From positions 62,001 through 126,000 of the forward strand of contig JAAFJP010000003.1 of the NCBI GenBank assembly GCA_013298125.1: DNA of 64,000 bases, written 5' to 3'. Made by a program: the position numbers and the translations under genes. The stretch is from Cytophagales bacterium. GTDB taxonomy: Bacteria; Bacteroidota; Bacteroidia; Cytophagales; Spirosomataceae. This document shows, in pieces, positions 1 to 10,413 of this stretch (position 1 is the stretch's first letter; each line of letters opens with the position of its first letter). The notes beneath the pieces are model-generated. The model had not been told where the DNA came from. It was given only the letters and a program-made list of their open reading frames with translations, and made no database searches.

Positions 1-20
1 AACATTCTAAATACTTGTAT

Positions 21-926
21 ATGAATCGTAGAAATTTTATTCAAACTTCAGCTCTGACCCTCGGAGCATTTACACTTTTACCCAATGGATTGTGGGCAAA
101 ATCAGCAAATGAGAATCCCTATAAAATCAAAGAAGTACGTGGAGGTGTAAATGTCTTTTCTGAAAAAGGAGGAACAATTGCTTTTCTGAATACTAAAAAA
201 GGCATGGTCGTCGTCGATTCTCAATTTCCAGAACAATCACAACATTTGATTGAGGCGTTGAAAAAACAATCTACCATTCCTTTCAAGTTATTGATAAACA
301 CACACCACCACGGCGACCATACCAGTGGGAATATTTCCTTCAAGGGTTTAGTTGAACACGTAGTTGCTCACGAAAATTCTTTAACCAATCAAAAAAATAA
401 TGCTCAAAAACAAAAGACCGAAGAAAAACAATTATACCCAGACATTACTTTTACGGATTCTTGGAAGCAAAAAGTAGGCAAGGAGCGAATAAAGGCACAT
501 TATTTTGGGGCAGGTCATACCAACGGCGATTCAATTATCCATTTTGAAAATGCCAATGTGGCTCATTTAGGCGATTTACTTTTCAATAGAAGATACCCAT
601 TTGTTGATAGAAGTGCAGGAGCAAATATCAATAATTGGATAAAAGTGTTAGATAAAACACTCAGTACGTTTGACAATGAAACAATTTTCATCTTCGGTCA
701 CGCCTTAGATCCTGAAAAAATTACAGGTAATAAAGAGGACATTAAAGCCTTCAAAGATTATTTGGAGAAACTTATGGTTTTTGTAGAATCAGAAATTAAA
801 GCAGGAAAATCTAAGGAAGAAGTAGTGAAATCTACTTTTGTACCTGGAGTAACTGAATGGAAAGGTGATGGAATTGGGCGTAGTTTGCAAGCGGCTTACG
901 AAGAATTGAGTGATGTGAAGAAATAA
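21..926 (+). CDS. Secreted metallo-beta-lactamase-fold hydrolase
   Basis: This is a metallo-beta-lactamase superfamily hydrolase; the substrate cannot be told from sequence. The zinc motif HxHxDH is seen as HHHGDH at residues 95-100, and a later GAGHTNGD supplies the next metal-binding histidine. The N-terminus (MNRRNFIQTS followed by a hydrophobic stretch ending near LWA) looks like a twin-arginine signal, so the enzyme probably acts in the periplasm. I start at the ATG at 21; the frame also opens with a TTG at 15, but the RR motif then sits less well. At 301 residues it is typical for periplasmic members such as lactonase or SoxH-like proteins. It converges with gltD across a shared terminator. 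Fold is sure, function open. Confidence 0.85.
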   Translation: MNRRNFIQTSALTLGAFTLLPNGLWAKSANENPYKIKEVRGGVNVFSEKGGTIAFLNTKKGMVVVDSQFPEQSQHLIEALKKQSTIPFKLLINTHHHGDHTSGNISFKGLVEHVVAHENSLTNQKNNAQKQKTEEKQLYPDITFTDSWKQKVGKERIKAHYFGAGHTNGDSIIHFENANVAHLGDLLFNRRYPFVDRSAGANINNWIKVLDKTLSTFDNETIFIFGHALDPEKITGNKEDIKAFKDYLEKLMVFVESEIKAGKSKEEVVKSTFVPGVTEWKGDGIGRSLQAAYEELSDVKK

Positions 927-929
927 ACA

Positions 930-964
930 AAAAAGGCGTTTCTTCCTAATAAAAACGCCTTTTT
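930..964. terminator. Bidirectional rho-independent terminator
   Basis: A perfect 12-base stem (930-941 pairing with 953-964) around an 11-base loop, with A-runs on one side and T-runs on the other. It lies between the convergent MBL gene and gltD and can serve both. Confidence 0.85.
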
Positions 965-982
965 GATGATAAATTAAATCAT

Positions 983-2473
983 TTATGCTACTGCAAAACT
1001 CGAAACGGTCTTAGCTTCCAAAGTAGATTCTCCCATCAAGAAAATATCCACTTCACGAGCTGCCTCACGACCTTCTGAAATAGCCCAAACTACTAATGAC
1101 TGCCCTCTACGCATATCTCCTGCGGCAAAAACTTTGTCAATCGCTGTTTGGTAATTTTGAGCTTTTACGTTTCCTCTTTCGTCAAATTCTAAGCCATTTT
1201 CTTCTAATTGAGCCAATAGACCTTCTTTTTGCGGATGCAAGAAACCCGCAGCAATCAATGCTAATTCGGCTGGAATTTCACGCTCATTCGTGTGTACTTG
1301 TGAGGCTTTTCCGTCCTTCACTTGCATCACAATATCAGCAATTTTGATTCCTTTCAAATTACCCTCGTTATCTCCTACAAATTCTTGAACGGCAATTGAC
1401 CAATGACGACCTGTTCCTTCTTCGTGTGAGGTAGAGGTACGCAACATCATAGGCCAATTAGGCCAAGGCGTTTGTTCAGCTCTGTTTGCAGGAGGCATTG
1501 GCATTACTTCTACTTGGGTAATGGTCTTTGCTTTATGACGATTTGAAGTTCCTACACAGTCAGAACCTGTATCTCCACCACCAATTACTACTACGTTTTT
1601 GTCAGTAGCATAAATTTCTCCCATCGGATAATCTTTGCCCGCATGATTAACAAAACGTTCAATACCCGCAACTCTTTTATTTTGTTGAGAAAGAAACTCC
1701 ATCGCTGGATAAATCCCTTTCAAATCTGAACCTGGAATTGGTAAAGTTCTTGGAACAGTCGAACCTCCTGTCAAAACAACCGCATCAAAATCTTCTAATA
1801 AATCATTGGCTTTGATGTCTTTTCCAACGTTTACATTAGTTTTGAAAATAATGCCTTCTTGCTCCATAACCTCCACACGACGTTGTACGACCCATTTTTC
1901 TAACTTAAAATCTGGAATACCGTATCTTAGTAATCCTCCAATTTTATCAGCACGTTCAAACACGGTAACGTTATGACCCGCCTTATTCAACTGTGCGGCA
2001 GTAGCCATTCCCGCAGGACCTGACCCAACGACTGCAACCGTTTTACCCGTTCTTTTTGAAGGAATATTTGGTTTTACCAATCCATTTCCGAAAGCATATT
2101 CGATAATTGATTTCTCGATATACTCAATCGTAACGGGTGGTTTATTGATACCTAATACACATGATGCTTCGCAAGGTGCAGGACAAATACGACCCGTAAA
2201 TTCTGGAAAATTATTGGTAGAAGATAAAATCTCGTAGGCATAAGCCCAGTTTTGGTCATAAACGGCATCATTGAACTCTGGAATGATATTTCCGAGAGGA
2301 CAACCATTATGACAAAAAGGCACACCACAGTCCATACAACGACTTGCTTGGGCTTTGACTTTATCAGCCGTAAAATCAATTTCTATTTCTTTATAATCTT
2401 GGACACGTTCTGCAACGGGTCTTTTCTTAGGAGTCTCTCTGGTTACTTCTAAAAATCCTGTGGCTTTTCCCAT
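983..2473 (-). CDS. gltD: Glutamate synthase small (beta) subunit
   Basis: This flavoprotein takes electrons from NADPH and passes them to the large subunit, which makes glutamate from glutamine and 2-oxoglutarate. Seen in the 496 residues: an N-terminal iron-sulfur domain with the cysteine sets [13 protein letters not shown] and CPAPCEASC, an FAD-binding GSGPAG motif followed by [12 protein letters not shown], and a second dinucleotide fold GGGDTGSDC for NADPH. Length is normal. Its ATG begins one base after the TAA of the upstream membrane protein gene, so translation is probably coupled to that gene rather than directly to gltB, which is unusual. Confidence 0.97.
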   Translation of the reverse strand: MGKATGFLEVTRETPKKRPVAERVQDYKEIEIDFTADKVKAQASRCMDCGVPFCHNGCPLGNIIPEFNDAVYDQNWAYAYEILSSTNNFPEFTGRICPAPCEASCVLGINKPPVTIEYIEKSIIEYAFGNGLVKPNIPSKRTGKTVAVVGSGPAGMATAAQLNKAGHNVTVFERADKIGGLLRYGIPDFKLEKWVVQRRVEVMEQEGIIFKTNVNVGKDIKANDLLEDFDAVVLTGGSTVPRTLPIPGSDLKGIYPAMEFLSQQNKRVAGIERFVNHAGKDYPMGEIYATDKNVVVIGGGDTGSDCVGTSNRHKAKTITQVEVMPMPPANRAEQTPWPNWPMMLRTSTSHEEGTGRHWSIAVQEFVGDNEGNLKGIKIADIVMQVKDGKASQVHTNEREIPAELALIAAGFLHPQKEGLLAQLEENGLEFDERGNVKAQNYQTAIDKVFAAGDMRRGQSLVVWAISEGREAAREVDIFLMGESTLEAKTVSSFAVA

Positions 2474-2474
2474 A

Positions 2475-4094
2475 TTATTTGATTGCTAATTTATCTTTAA
2501 CTTCTTTAAACCTATCATTTCTGATATAAATTATATTTTCTTCAAGTGTGCATAATTTCGTGTAATTACTATCAATATAATGTCTGATTTTCGGGAATGT
2601 ATCTATACCAATAAACGATCTGTCAGAAAAAAAGCTATATGAAGTCATACCATCGATTATCAAAAACGGGCTATGTTTCTTTAGACTGAGTATATATTTT
2701 TGGGTCATTATTTTATTACTATGTGACCACATGAAAAATCGTGCAATGTGATTTTCCATGTTACCTTGAGGACTTTGAGTTTTAATATAGTAATCAAAGT
2801 TCCAGCCCCAAACCACAATTGAGTCATTTTCTTTTTTAACAGTATTTACTAATCTTATGGTTTTTGTATTGTAAACTCTTGGATTATTTACAATTCGAGG
2901 ATTTATATAAATAACCGAAAGTAGCGAAACAATTAAAATAGTTATATTTACATACTTATTCTTATTTCCTAAAACAAATGTCCTGTGTATAAAATTTGCA
3001 TTCAGAATACAGGAAAAAAATAAAAAAAAATAAAAATAATGATAAAATGGAAAGCCAGACTTTGTAATTGTATAGATTGATGTCAATGTATATAACAAAA
3101 TAAAATAATTATAAATGTTAAACTTAATATCTATCTTATTTTTGTGATTGATATTACTAAGACACAAAGACAATATGATGAAAAATAATGAAAAATATAA
3201 ATGAATATTCAAGGATTTCATTTTGAACCAGTCAATAAATCTGAATAGTATTTTCAAAAACGATTCGTCTTTACCATATTTTAGGTTTTCTTGAAGGTAT
3301 AAAAATAAGAAATCATCAAAAATATTATAATGAATGATATAAATCACCATTATTAACGGAAACATAGATAACCCCACAAAAAAACAATAAGTAGATTTAA
3401 AATTATTTCGTTTAATATCTAAAAATAAGAGATAAATACTAAATAGAAATATTACAAAAGCCAATGGTATTGACTGCAACTTAGCAAAAGGTAACATTCC
3501 AATTAGAAGCCCAACAATAAAAAATTCTTTAAAAGTTTTTTTTGTAATATTAAAATAAATTTTTGAGGATAAATAAATTGAAATGCTTAGCATTGTAACA
3601 CTCAACAATTCACTTGAATAATGTTGAAAGTCTGGTTCAGTTGTACCCAAAAAGAATAATAAAATAAAAAAAATTAATATTCTTGCAATAGAAGAGTCAT
3701 AAATTTTAGATACTGTTAAAAAAGTAAAAATCAAAGAAAGACTATTTAAAATAAAAAAGGCTATTCGGCAAGTTATATAATCTGCTTTCCCTATCAAAAA
3801 ATTAATCGGAATCAACACCATAGAATTCAAAGGTCCACTTGTAGTAAAATCTACATCTGACCAAAAAATCATCCCTTTTTGAAGACTTATTGACTGTGCT
3901 AACATTAATCCCTCATCCAAACCAATTGAATAATTTTGAAAAAAATATGGTATTTTACCTATGAAAAAGAAGAGGATAAACCACAAAATAAAATTTTTGT
4001 CAGAAACTTCGTAGTTTCTTTTTTTTAAGGTAAAAAAAGAAACTACGAAAAAAAAAACAATGAATAAATAATAAATTTTATTAATATGGGGCAT
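2475..4094 (-). CDS. Multi-pass membrane glycosyltransferase-like protein (GT39/ArnT type)
   Basis: A 539-residue protein with about 10-12 hydrophobic helices. The first loop carries GLDEGLMLA, which fits the Asp-Glu motif of the first periplasmic loop in GT-C enzymes (PMT, ArnT), so it probably moves a sugar from a polyprenyl-phosphate carrier onto a surface acceptor. A soluble tail of about 120 residues follows the last helix. It is sandwiched between gltB and gltD, with no obvious link to glutamate synthesis. It is much more AT-rich than its neighbours: one sampled 60-base line (2941-3000) has 14 G/C against 32 in a gltB line (5581-5640). This suggests a later insertion. Family assignment is moderate; donor and acceptor are unknown. 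Confidence 0.7.
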   Translation of the reverse strand: MPHINKIYYLFIVFFFVVSFFTLKKRNYEVSDKNFILWFILFFFIGKIPYFFQNYSIGLDEGLMLAQSISLQKGMIFWSDVDFTTSGPLNSMVLIPINFLIGKADYITCRIAFFILNSLSLIFTFLTVSKIYDSSIARILIFFILLFFLGTTEPDFQHYSSELLSVTMLSISIYLSSKIYFNITKKTFKEFFIVGLLIGMLPFAKLQSIPLAFVIFLFSIYLLFLDIKRNNFKSTYCFFVGLSMFPLIMVIYIIHYNIFDDFLFLYLQENLKYGKDESFLKILFRFIDWFKMKSLNIHLYFSLFFIILSLCLSNINHKNKIDIKFNIYNYFILLYTLTSIYTITKSGFPFYHYFYFFLFFSCILNANFIHRTFVLGNKNKYVNITILIVSLLSVIYINPRIVNNPRVYNTKTIRLVNTVKKENDSIVVWGWNFDYYIKTQSPQGNMENHIARFFMWSHSNKIMTQKYILSLKKHSPFLIIDGMTSYSFFSDRSFIGIDTFPKIRHYIDSNYTKLCTLEENIIYIRNDRFKEVKDKLAIK

Positions 4095-4150
4095 TTTACC
4101 TATTTAACTAAAAAGTTCCATTACTTTACTTTTACTTTTCAAAAAGATTA

Positions 4151-7100
4151 TCAATGAGCAACCTCAACCTGAATATCACGATACACAACATTCTTATCTT
4201 CCAAAACTTCTGAATAAGAAATTTCTCTCATCGCTAATGCTTTTTTGAAATCTTGTGGCATTACTTTTACGAATTGTGGTAAAGTGGCTGTCCAATTATC
4301 TAAGATTTTCTTGGCAATTCCTGAATCGGTGTATTGCAAATGTTGCTCTACGTACATTCTGAGGATGTTTTCATCTTCAATCGTCAATTCTTCGATGGCT
4401 ACCATTTCGCCATTTAGTTTTGGAGCGAAGTCTTTATTTTTATCCCAAACATAGGCAACGCCACCTGACATACCCGCTCCAAAATTACGTCCTGTATCTC
4501 CTAAAATTACAACTAATCCGCCCGTCATGTACTCACAGCCGTGGTCGCCGATTCCTTCTACCACTACCTTTGCTCCCGAGTTACGTACACAGAAACGCTC
4601 GCCTGCCATCCCTCGTAAATAAGCCTCTCCCGAAGTAGCACCGTAGAAAGAAACGTTACCTACAATTGAGTTTTCAGAAGGTTTGAACGTCGCTTTTTTG
4701 TTTGGATAAACTATCAATTTAGCTCCACAAAGCCCTTTTCCGATATAGTCATTCGTATCTCCTTCAACTTCAAAAGTAATCCCGTTCACAGAAAATGCTC
4801 CAAAAGATTGTCCAGCCGTACCTGTGAATTTCACGTGAATGGTATCGTTTGGTAAACCTTTTGCTCCGTATTTCTTCGTGATTTCGTTTGAAAGCATTGT
4901 TCCAATGGTACGATTCACATTGATTACGTTCATTTCTGCCTTCACTTTTTCTTTATTTTCAATGGCTGGTTTTGCAGTTTCTAATAATTTCCAATCTATT
5001 TGGTCCTGCAAACCATGGTCTTGATCTTCTTGTTTATATAGAGCAACGTCTAAGGCAATTGGTTCTTTGTAAAGGATTGGCGATAAATCTAAATTTTCCA
5101 ATTTCCAATTTGTCAAACCTTCCTTCTTTTCTAATCTATCCGACTGCCCAACCATTTCGTTTACCGTTCTGAAACCTAATTCAGCCATGATTTCACGCAA
5201 TTCAGTTGCTAAGAAAGTAAACAAATTTACTACGTGGTCAGCCTGTCCTGTGTATAATGCACGCAACTGTGGGTCTTGTGTTGCCACGCCTACTGGACAG
5301 GTATTCACATGACATTTACGCATCATAATACAACCCGCAGTGACCAAAGCCGCCGTAGCAACGCCAAATTCCTCTGCACCCAAAAGGGCAGCCACTGCCA
5401 AGTCTTTACCCGTTCTGATTTGTCCGTCGGTTTGAACCGTAACCCGTCCACGCAATTTATTACGAACCAATGTCTGATGGGCTTCCGCCAAACCTAATTC
5501 CCAAGGCAAACCTGCATGACGAATTGATGAAAGTGGCGATGCACCTGTTCCACCGTCGTGTCCTGCAATCAAAATATGGTCAGCGTGAGCTTTGGCAACT
5601 CCTGCCGCAACCGTTCCAACACCCGCTTCTGATACTAATTTTACCGAAATACGAGCCTCACGATTTGCATTTTTTAAATCGAAAATTAATTGTGCTAAAT
5701 CTTCAATTGAATAAATATCGTGGTGAGGAGGTGGTGAAATCAACCCTACTCCTGGCGTTGAATGACGAGTTTTTCCAATCCAATCATCCACTTTATGTCC
5801 AGGTAATTGTCCGCCTTCGCCAGGTTTTGCACCCTGAGCCATTTTGATTTGTAATTCAGTCGCATTGGTTAAATAATGGGCTGTTACGCCAAAACGTCCA
5901 GAAGCTACTTGTTTGATGGCAGAATTTAACCAATCACCATTTGGTAATTTATCAAAACGAATTGGGTCTTCTCCACCTTCTCCTGAATTTGATTTTCCAC
6001 CGATTCGGTTCATGGCAATTGCCAAAGTCGTATGAGCTTCGTAAGAGATTGAACCAAATGACATCGCACCCGTCGCAAAACGCTTGAAGATGTTTTCGAT
6101 TGGTTCAACTTCGTTAATGTCTATTGATTTTCCTTTTTTGAATTTCAATAATCCACGAAGCGTTAAAGCTCTTTCCGCTTGGTCGTCAATCAGTTTTGAA
6201 TATTTTTTGTATAAATTGTAGTCGTTCTTTCTCGTCGATTGTTGTAACAAGTGAATCGAATCAGGATTGAATAAATGAGCTTCCCCACGGTGTTTCCACT
6301 GGTAAATTCCTCCTACTTCTAATTTCGGATTTGCTACTGGAACTTCTGGATAACCGTTTTTATGCTTAATCAATGCTTCTTTCGCAATTCCTTCTAAATC
6401 AATGCCGCCAATTCTTGAAATTGCTCCGTTAAAATAGGTATCAACCACTTCTTTACTCAAACCAACGATTTCAAAAATCTGAGCACCTTGATATGATTGA
6501 AGCGTTGAGATTCCCATTTTAGAGAAAATCTTTAACAATTCTCCATTAACGGCTTTGATATAATTGGCTTGTAGTTTTTCGTAAGAATAATCAACTTGCA
6601 AAATACCTTTTTCTTTCATGCCATTGATAGTCTCGAATGCCATGTACGGATTTACCGCCGAAGCACCAAAACCAATCAAAGTCGCAAATTGATGCGTTTC
6701 CCAAACGTCTCCTGCCTCCACAATCAAACCAACTTGGGCTCTTTTTCCTTTGCGAATCAAGTGATGATGCACCGCCGAAACCGCCAATAAAGAAGGAATT
6801 GGAGCGTGTGATGAATCAACTCCTCTATCTGTCAATAAAATGATAGCATAACCATCATCAACTGCATCTTCTGAATACTGACAAATTCTATCCAAAGCTC
6901 TTTTCAATTCGCCTACCTTTCCATTGGCTCGGAAGGTAGTATGAATTGATTTAGTTTGGAAATTTTTATGGTCTATCCAACGGATTTTCTCAATCTCTTC
7001 ATTTGTCAAAACAGGCTGACGAATTTCAATTTGACGACAATGTTCGGGAGATTCTTGCAATAAGTTTTTCAAGCCACCAATATCCGAAAGCAATGACATC

Positions 7101-8722
7101 ACCGTACGCTCACGAATTGAGTCAATGGGTGGGTTGGTTACTTGGGCAAAAAGTTGTTTGAAATAGTATGATAAATGCTGAGCTTGGTCTGAAAGGATTG
7201 CCAAAGGCGTATCAACACCCATCGAACCGAGGGCTTCTTTGCCTGTTTCTACCATTTGAGCCAACAAAACTCTTAAATCTTCCGTCGTGAATCCGAAAAC
7301 TTGCTGACGTAATAAAAGCTCTCTTTCAAAAGGTGTACGATATTCGGCACCCGCTTTTGGTAAGTCTTCTACTTTAATTTTATTGGCTTTCAACCACTCA
7401 CCATAAGGTTGTTGCTGACAGATTTTTTCTTTTAATTCGCCGTCTGGAATGATTCTACCTTGCTCCATATCAACCACAAACATTTTCCCAGGTTGCAGAC
7501 GACCTTTTGAAATAACTTTCGATTGGTCAATGTCCAAAACGCCTGCCTCAGATGCCATGATTACGAAATCATCGTCTGTAACCCAATATCTTGAAGGACG
7601 CAAACCATTTCTATCTAAGGTTGCACCAATGATTTTTCCATCGGTAAACGAGATCGAAGCTGGACCATCCCAAGGCTCCATCATGGCAGCGTGATATTCG
7701 TAAAAATCCTTTTTATATTGCTCCATTTGCTCGTTTCCGTCCCACGCCTCTGGAATCAACATCATCATCGTATGTGGCAACGAACGACCCGACAGATACA
7801 ATAACTCAATCGCATTATCTAAAACGGCTGAATCTGATTGTCCCAATTGAGCAATTGGCAAAATCATTTCCATTTCTTCTTTCGTGAAAAACTCAGACTC
7901 AAACAAGGCTGATTGAGCTTGCATCCAAGCCGAGTTTCCTTTTACGGTATTGATTTCACCATTGTGACCGATAAAACGGAAAGGTTGAGCCAAACGCCAT
8001 TCTGGGAAGGTATTTGTTGAGAAACGAGAGTGAACAATCGCCAAGGCAGACGTAAATTCCTCACGTTTCAAATCATCGAAATAGCCTGGCACTTGCATAG
8101 TCGTAAGCATACCTTTATAGATAATGGTACGAGCCGACAATGAACCGAAATAGAATTTATTTTCAACCGCTTTGACGGTCTCATTAATCACACGAGCAGA
8201 AACCTGACGGAAAACGTAGAGTTTACGCTCAAATGTCAATTCGTCTGTAATATTTGCAGGACGTTTAATAAATAACTGTTCCATTTGTGGTTCAGTATTT
8301 CCAGACTCCGCTCCTTGAATTTCTGAATTATCACAAGGCACAATTCTATAACCCAATATCTCTAAACCTAATTTCTTGGCTTTGCGAGCAAGAATTTCTT
8401 TGCACTCATTACGAGTGGCTTCATCCTTAGAAAAGAAAGCCACACCAACGCCATATTCACCCGTTGAAGGTAAATCAATGCCTTGTTTGGTACACTCTTC
8501 TAAGAAAAATTCATGAGGAATTTGTAGGAGGATACCCGCTCCATCACCCGAGTTAGGGTCGCAACCACAAGCTCCACGGTGATCCATACGGATAAGCATT
8601 TGGATTGCATCCGCCACTACTTTATGCGACTTACGCCCTTTCATGTTCGCAACGAAACCGATACCACACGCATCATGCTCAAATTCTTTGCGATACAACC
8701 CTTTATTGTCGAAATTAGTCAT
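4151..8722 (-). CDS. gltB: Glutamate synthase large (alpha) subunit
   Basis: Catalytic subunit of NADPH-dependent glutamate synthase (1523 residues, usual length). A short propeptide precedes Cys19 in the sequence DACGIGF, the N-terminal nucleophile of the class II glutaminase domain. The central and FMN-binding synthase domains follow (GEGGEDPIRF, KPGEGGQLPG, GHDGGTGASPLSS), with the 3Fe-4S cysteines in CIMMRKCHVNTC. The C-terminal GltB beta-helix carries repeated glycine motifs (GAGMSGG). It is first in a minus-strand transcription unit with the membrane glycosyltransferase and gltD. A 565-base non-coding stretch upstream holds its promoter. Confidence 0.98.
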   Translation of the reverse strand: MTNFDNKGLYRKEFEHDACGIGFVANMKGRKSHKVVADAIQMLIRMDHRGACGCDPNSGDGAGILLQIPHEFFLEECTKQGIDLPSTGEYGVGVAFFSKDEATRNECKEILARKAKKLGLEILGYRIVPCDNSEIQGAESGNTEPQMEQLFIKRPANITDELTFERKLYVFRQVSARVINETVKAVENKFYFGSLSARTIIYKGMLTTMQVPGYFDDLKREEFTSALAIVHSRFSTNTFPEWRLAQPFRFIGHNGEINTVKGNSAWMQAQSALFESEFFTKEEMEMILPIAQLGQSDSAVLDNAIELLYLSGRSLPHTMMMLIPEAWDGNEQMEQYKKDFYEYHAAMMEPWDGPASISFTDGKIIGATLDRNGLRPSRYWVTDDDFVIMASEAGVLDIDQSKVISKGRLQPGKMFVVDMEQGRIIPDGELKEKICQQQPYGEWLKANKIKVEDLPKAGAEYRTPFERELLLRQQVFGFTTEDLRVLLAQMVETGKEALGSMGVDTPLAILSDQAQHLSYYFKQLFAQVTNPPIDSIRERTVMSLLSDIGGLKNLLQESPEHCRQIEIRQPVLTNEEIEKIRWIDHKNFQTKSIHTTFRANGKVGELKRALDRICQYSEDAVDDGYAIILLTDRGVDSSHAPIPSLLAVSAVHHHLIRKGKRAQVGLIVEAGDVWETHQFATLIGFGASAVNPYMAFETINGMKEKGILQVDYSYEKLQANYIKAVNGELLKIFSKMGISTLQSYQGAQIFEIVGLSKEVVDTYFNGAISRIGGIDLEGIAKEALIKHKNGYPEVPVANPKLEVGGIYQWKHRGEAHLFNPDSIHLLQQSTRKNDYNLYKKYSKLIDDQAERALTLRGLLKFKKGKSIDINEVEPIENIFKRFATGAMSFGSISYEAHTTLAIAMNRIGGKSNSGEGGEDPIRFDKLPNGDWLNSAIKQVASGRFGVTAHYLTNATELQIKMAQGAKPGEGGQLPGHKVDDWIGKTRHSTPGVGLISPPPHHDIYSIEDLAQLIFDLKNANREARISVKLVSEAGVGTVAAGVAKAHADHILIAGHDGGTGASPLSSIRHAGLPWELGLAEAHQTLVRNKLRGRVTVQTDGQIRTGKDLAVAALLGAEEFGVATAALVTAGCIMMRKCHVNTCPVGVATQDPQLRALYTGQADHVVNLFTFLATELREIMAELGFRTVNEMVGQSDRLEKKEGLTNWKLENLDLSPILYKEPIALDVALYKQEDQDHGLQDQIDWKLLETAKPAIENKEKVKAEMNVINVNRTIGTMLSNEITKKYGAKGLPNDTIHVKFTGTAGQSFGAFSVNGITFEVEGDTNDYIGKGLCGAKLIVYPNKKATFKPSENSIVGNVSFYGATSGEAYLRGMAGERFCVRNSGAKVVVEGIGDHGCEYMTGGLVVILGDTGRNFGAGMSGGVAYVWDKNKDFAPKLNGEMVAIEELTIEDENILRMYVEQHLQYTDSGIAKKILDNWTATLPQFVKVMPQDFKKALAMREISYSEVLEDKNVVYRDIQVEVAH

Positions 8723-9287
8723 GGTATTATATATTTTGGCTTTTAACAGAATATTCTACTTTGTGTTAGAAGGAAATGTTTTGTTTTTATAACTAATTTA
8801 ATAAATGACCTATTAAATAGTAGGTTTTAATAATAAAAACAAAATTTATTGTATTGGAATAATCTAAAAGTGATTAATTCTATTTTGTTGTTACAAATAT
8901 ATACAATAATTTCTTTGGAAAAAATAGGGTTTCGCCAAATAATCATTGGTTTTATATAATTTCAAGATTATGTAAAATTTTATCTTGGTTAGATACAATT
9001 TTTAAAAATAAGCTACTCAAACTACAATTTTGTTATTTCACAAAAAAGCATATAAAAATAACTATTTTTTAAATCAGTTTTTTATTTTTTTTCAAAAAAT
9101 ATTTTATAAGTAAAGAAAAATTAAATTAGATTTTTGATGATTTACAAAAAATAGCTTTTCGAATAAATTTTTCAAAAAAAAGTAAAATTTATTGAATAGA
9201 CCTATAAATATTGACTAAACCATCAAGGCAATTGAAAAAATTGGTAAATTGAACCTGAATATAAACCAATCATAAAACCCTATTAAA
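8723..9287. other. AT-rich intergenic region between divergent gltB and the three-paralogue cluster
   Basis: About 565 bases with no open frame I would call a gene. It is dominated by A and T runs and must hold the gltB promoter (minus strand) and that of the gene at 9288. No strong hairpin and no RNA gene was recognised in it. Confidence 0.6.
8894..8901 (-). promoter_or_regulatory. Candidate -7 box (TATATTTG) for gltB
   Basis: Read on the minus strand, 8901-8894 is TATATTTG, a match to the Bacteroidota -7 consensus TAnnTTTG. It would give a leader of about 165 bases before the gltB ATG. I see no good -33 TTTG at the usual distance, so this is tentative. Confidence 0.3.
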
Positions 9288-9871
9288 ATGGACACTAAAA
9301 CCGAACCCAAATGGCGATTCGACATCATTATCAGTGTATGTGCGATGTTAGTTAGTATGGGGACTTTTGCAACTTTTCTATATCAAACCAAAATTATTCA
9401 AGAAGATTCTAAGGCGAGTGTTTATCCACATATAGAGATTGAACGTAGATATGGGAGTCGTGAATCACCCTATTTCACCCTTGTTGCGAAAAATGTGGGT
9501 ATTGGTCCAGCATTTTAAAAAGCATGGAAATTAAATACAAAGACAGTATTTATTACAGTAAAAATTATGATGGAAACTTACCGATTGTCTTTTTAAGAGA
9601 AATAATTACAGATGAAGCGAAATTTCCATTTTTAGGCGTTGGAGGTACGATTCCAATGGTTATTCCAGCGGGTGAAAAGGAAGTATTTTTAACTTTACAA
9701 TCCAAAAAATTTGAAGATATGGCTATGCTCGTTGAGATTTTTGATGAGGCAAAAATCAAAATTTGCTACTCCTCAGTGTACAAAGATTACTGGACAGTCG
9801 AAAAATGGAAACAACCCGAAGAATGCAAAAACTGTGAAAAGGAAGACCTATTTAAAACCACAAAAAAATGA
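9288..9871 (+). pseudogene. Frameshifted first copy of a tandem membrane-protein family
   Basis: Two overlapping-frame pieces (9288-9518 and 9524-9871) together match the two intact paralogues downstream along their length. Piece one carries the cytoplasmic start, one transmembrane helix and the motif NVGIGPAF; piece two starts at KSMEIKY and ends with IKICYSSVYKDYW. The break falls in a T-run: one extra T near 9516 would read GPAF-LKSMEIKY, matching GPALVKNIKIDY of copy two. It is therefore a one-base loss, a sequencing error or, less likely, a programmed -1 shift. The TGA of the second piece overlaps the ATG of the next gene (ATGA). Function unknown. Confidence 0.7.
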
Positions 9872-10410
9872 GTAGAAGAAGACAAGAACCTTTTTGGAAT
9901 ATTGATAAAATTTTAGGATTAACCGCCATTTTGGTCAGTATGGCAACTTTTGGGATTTATTTATACCAAACCCATTTGATTCAAAAACAACAAATTGCCG
10001 CCGTTTGGCCCTACGTAGAATGTTTTGTAAAATACGTCCCTCAGTCGCAAGAAAACCCTAAATATCAATTAGTTATCAGAAATAAAGGTGTTGGTCCTGC
10101 CTTAGTGAAGAATATCAAAATTGATTATTTTGGGATAAAACACGAAGGCGACCCTGACCGTGAATATTTGGAGAAATTGTTTGGAAAAGAGAATGTGCCA
10201 GACTGCAATTTTGCTTTTGCCAACGGTTCAGTAATTCCTGCGGGTGAGAGTGTGATTTTGTTGGAAGTCCTTGAACCTGAAAAAATGGCTGATTCTTTTT
10301 ACGAAATTTTCAAAGCAACTTCTATCAAAATTTGTTATTCATCTATATACCAAGATTTTTGGATTACTGAGAAAGATAAGCATCCCATAGAATCCGATAA
10401 CTGCAAATAA
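9868..10410 (+). CDS. Single-helix membrane protein, tandem family copy 2
   Basis: Unrecognised 180-residue protein. A short charged start (RRRQEPFWNIDKI) precedes one hydrophobic helix (residues about 14-36), then QTHLIQKQQ and a predicted beta-rich soluble domain with NKGVGPAL in the middle and IKICYSSIYQDFW near the end. By the positive-inside rule the domain probably faces the periplasm. The same layout and motifs recur in the genes before and after, so this is a local tandem duplication. It overlaps the previous frame by four bases and sits three bases before the next gene, so the three form one operon. No function is inferred. Confidence 0.8.
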   Translation: MSRRRQEPFWNIDKILGLTAILVSMATFGIYLYQTHLIQKQQIAAVWPYVECFVKYVPQSQENPKYQLVIRNKGVGPALVKNIKIDYFGIKHEGDPDREYLEKLFGKENVPDCNFAFANGSVIPAGESVILLEVLEPEKMADSFYEIFKATSIKICYSSIYQDFWITEKDKHPIESDNCK

Positions 10411-10413
10411 TCT

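Noticed and set aside
4245-8000. Several open frames of 60-125 codons on the plus strand inside gltB
   Set aside because: They are antisense to a full-length, motif-complete gltB, have no conserved motifs and look like products of its codon bias.
8723-9287. Possible tRNA or small RNA gene in the long AT-rich gaps
   Set aside because: No cloverleaf, no conserved T-loop (GTTCAAATC-type) sequence and no stable hairpin was found in these gaps by eye.
9510-9524. Programmed -1 frameshift in the first tandem paralogue
   Set aside because: The zero-frame codons GCA TTT TAA do not form a good X XXY YYZ slip site and no stimulating stem follows; simple loss of one T explains it better.
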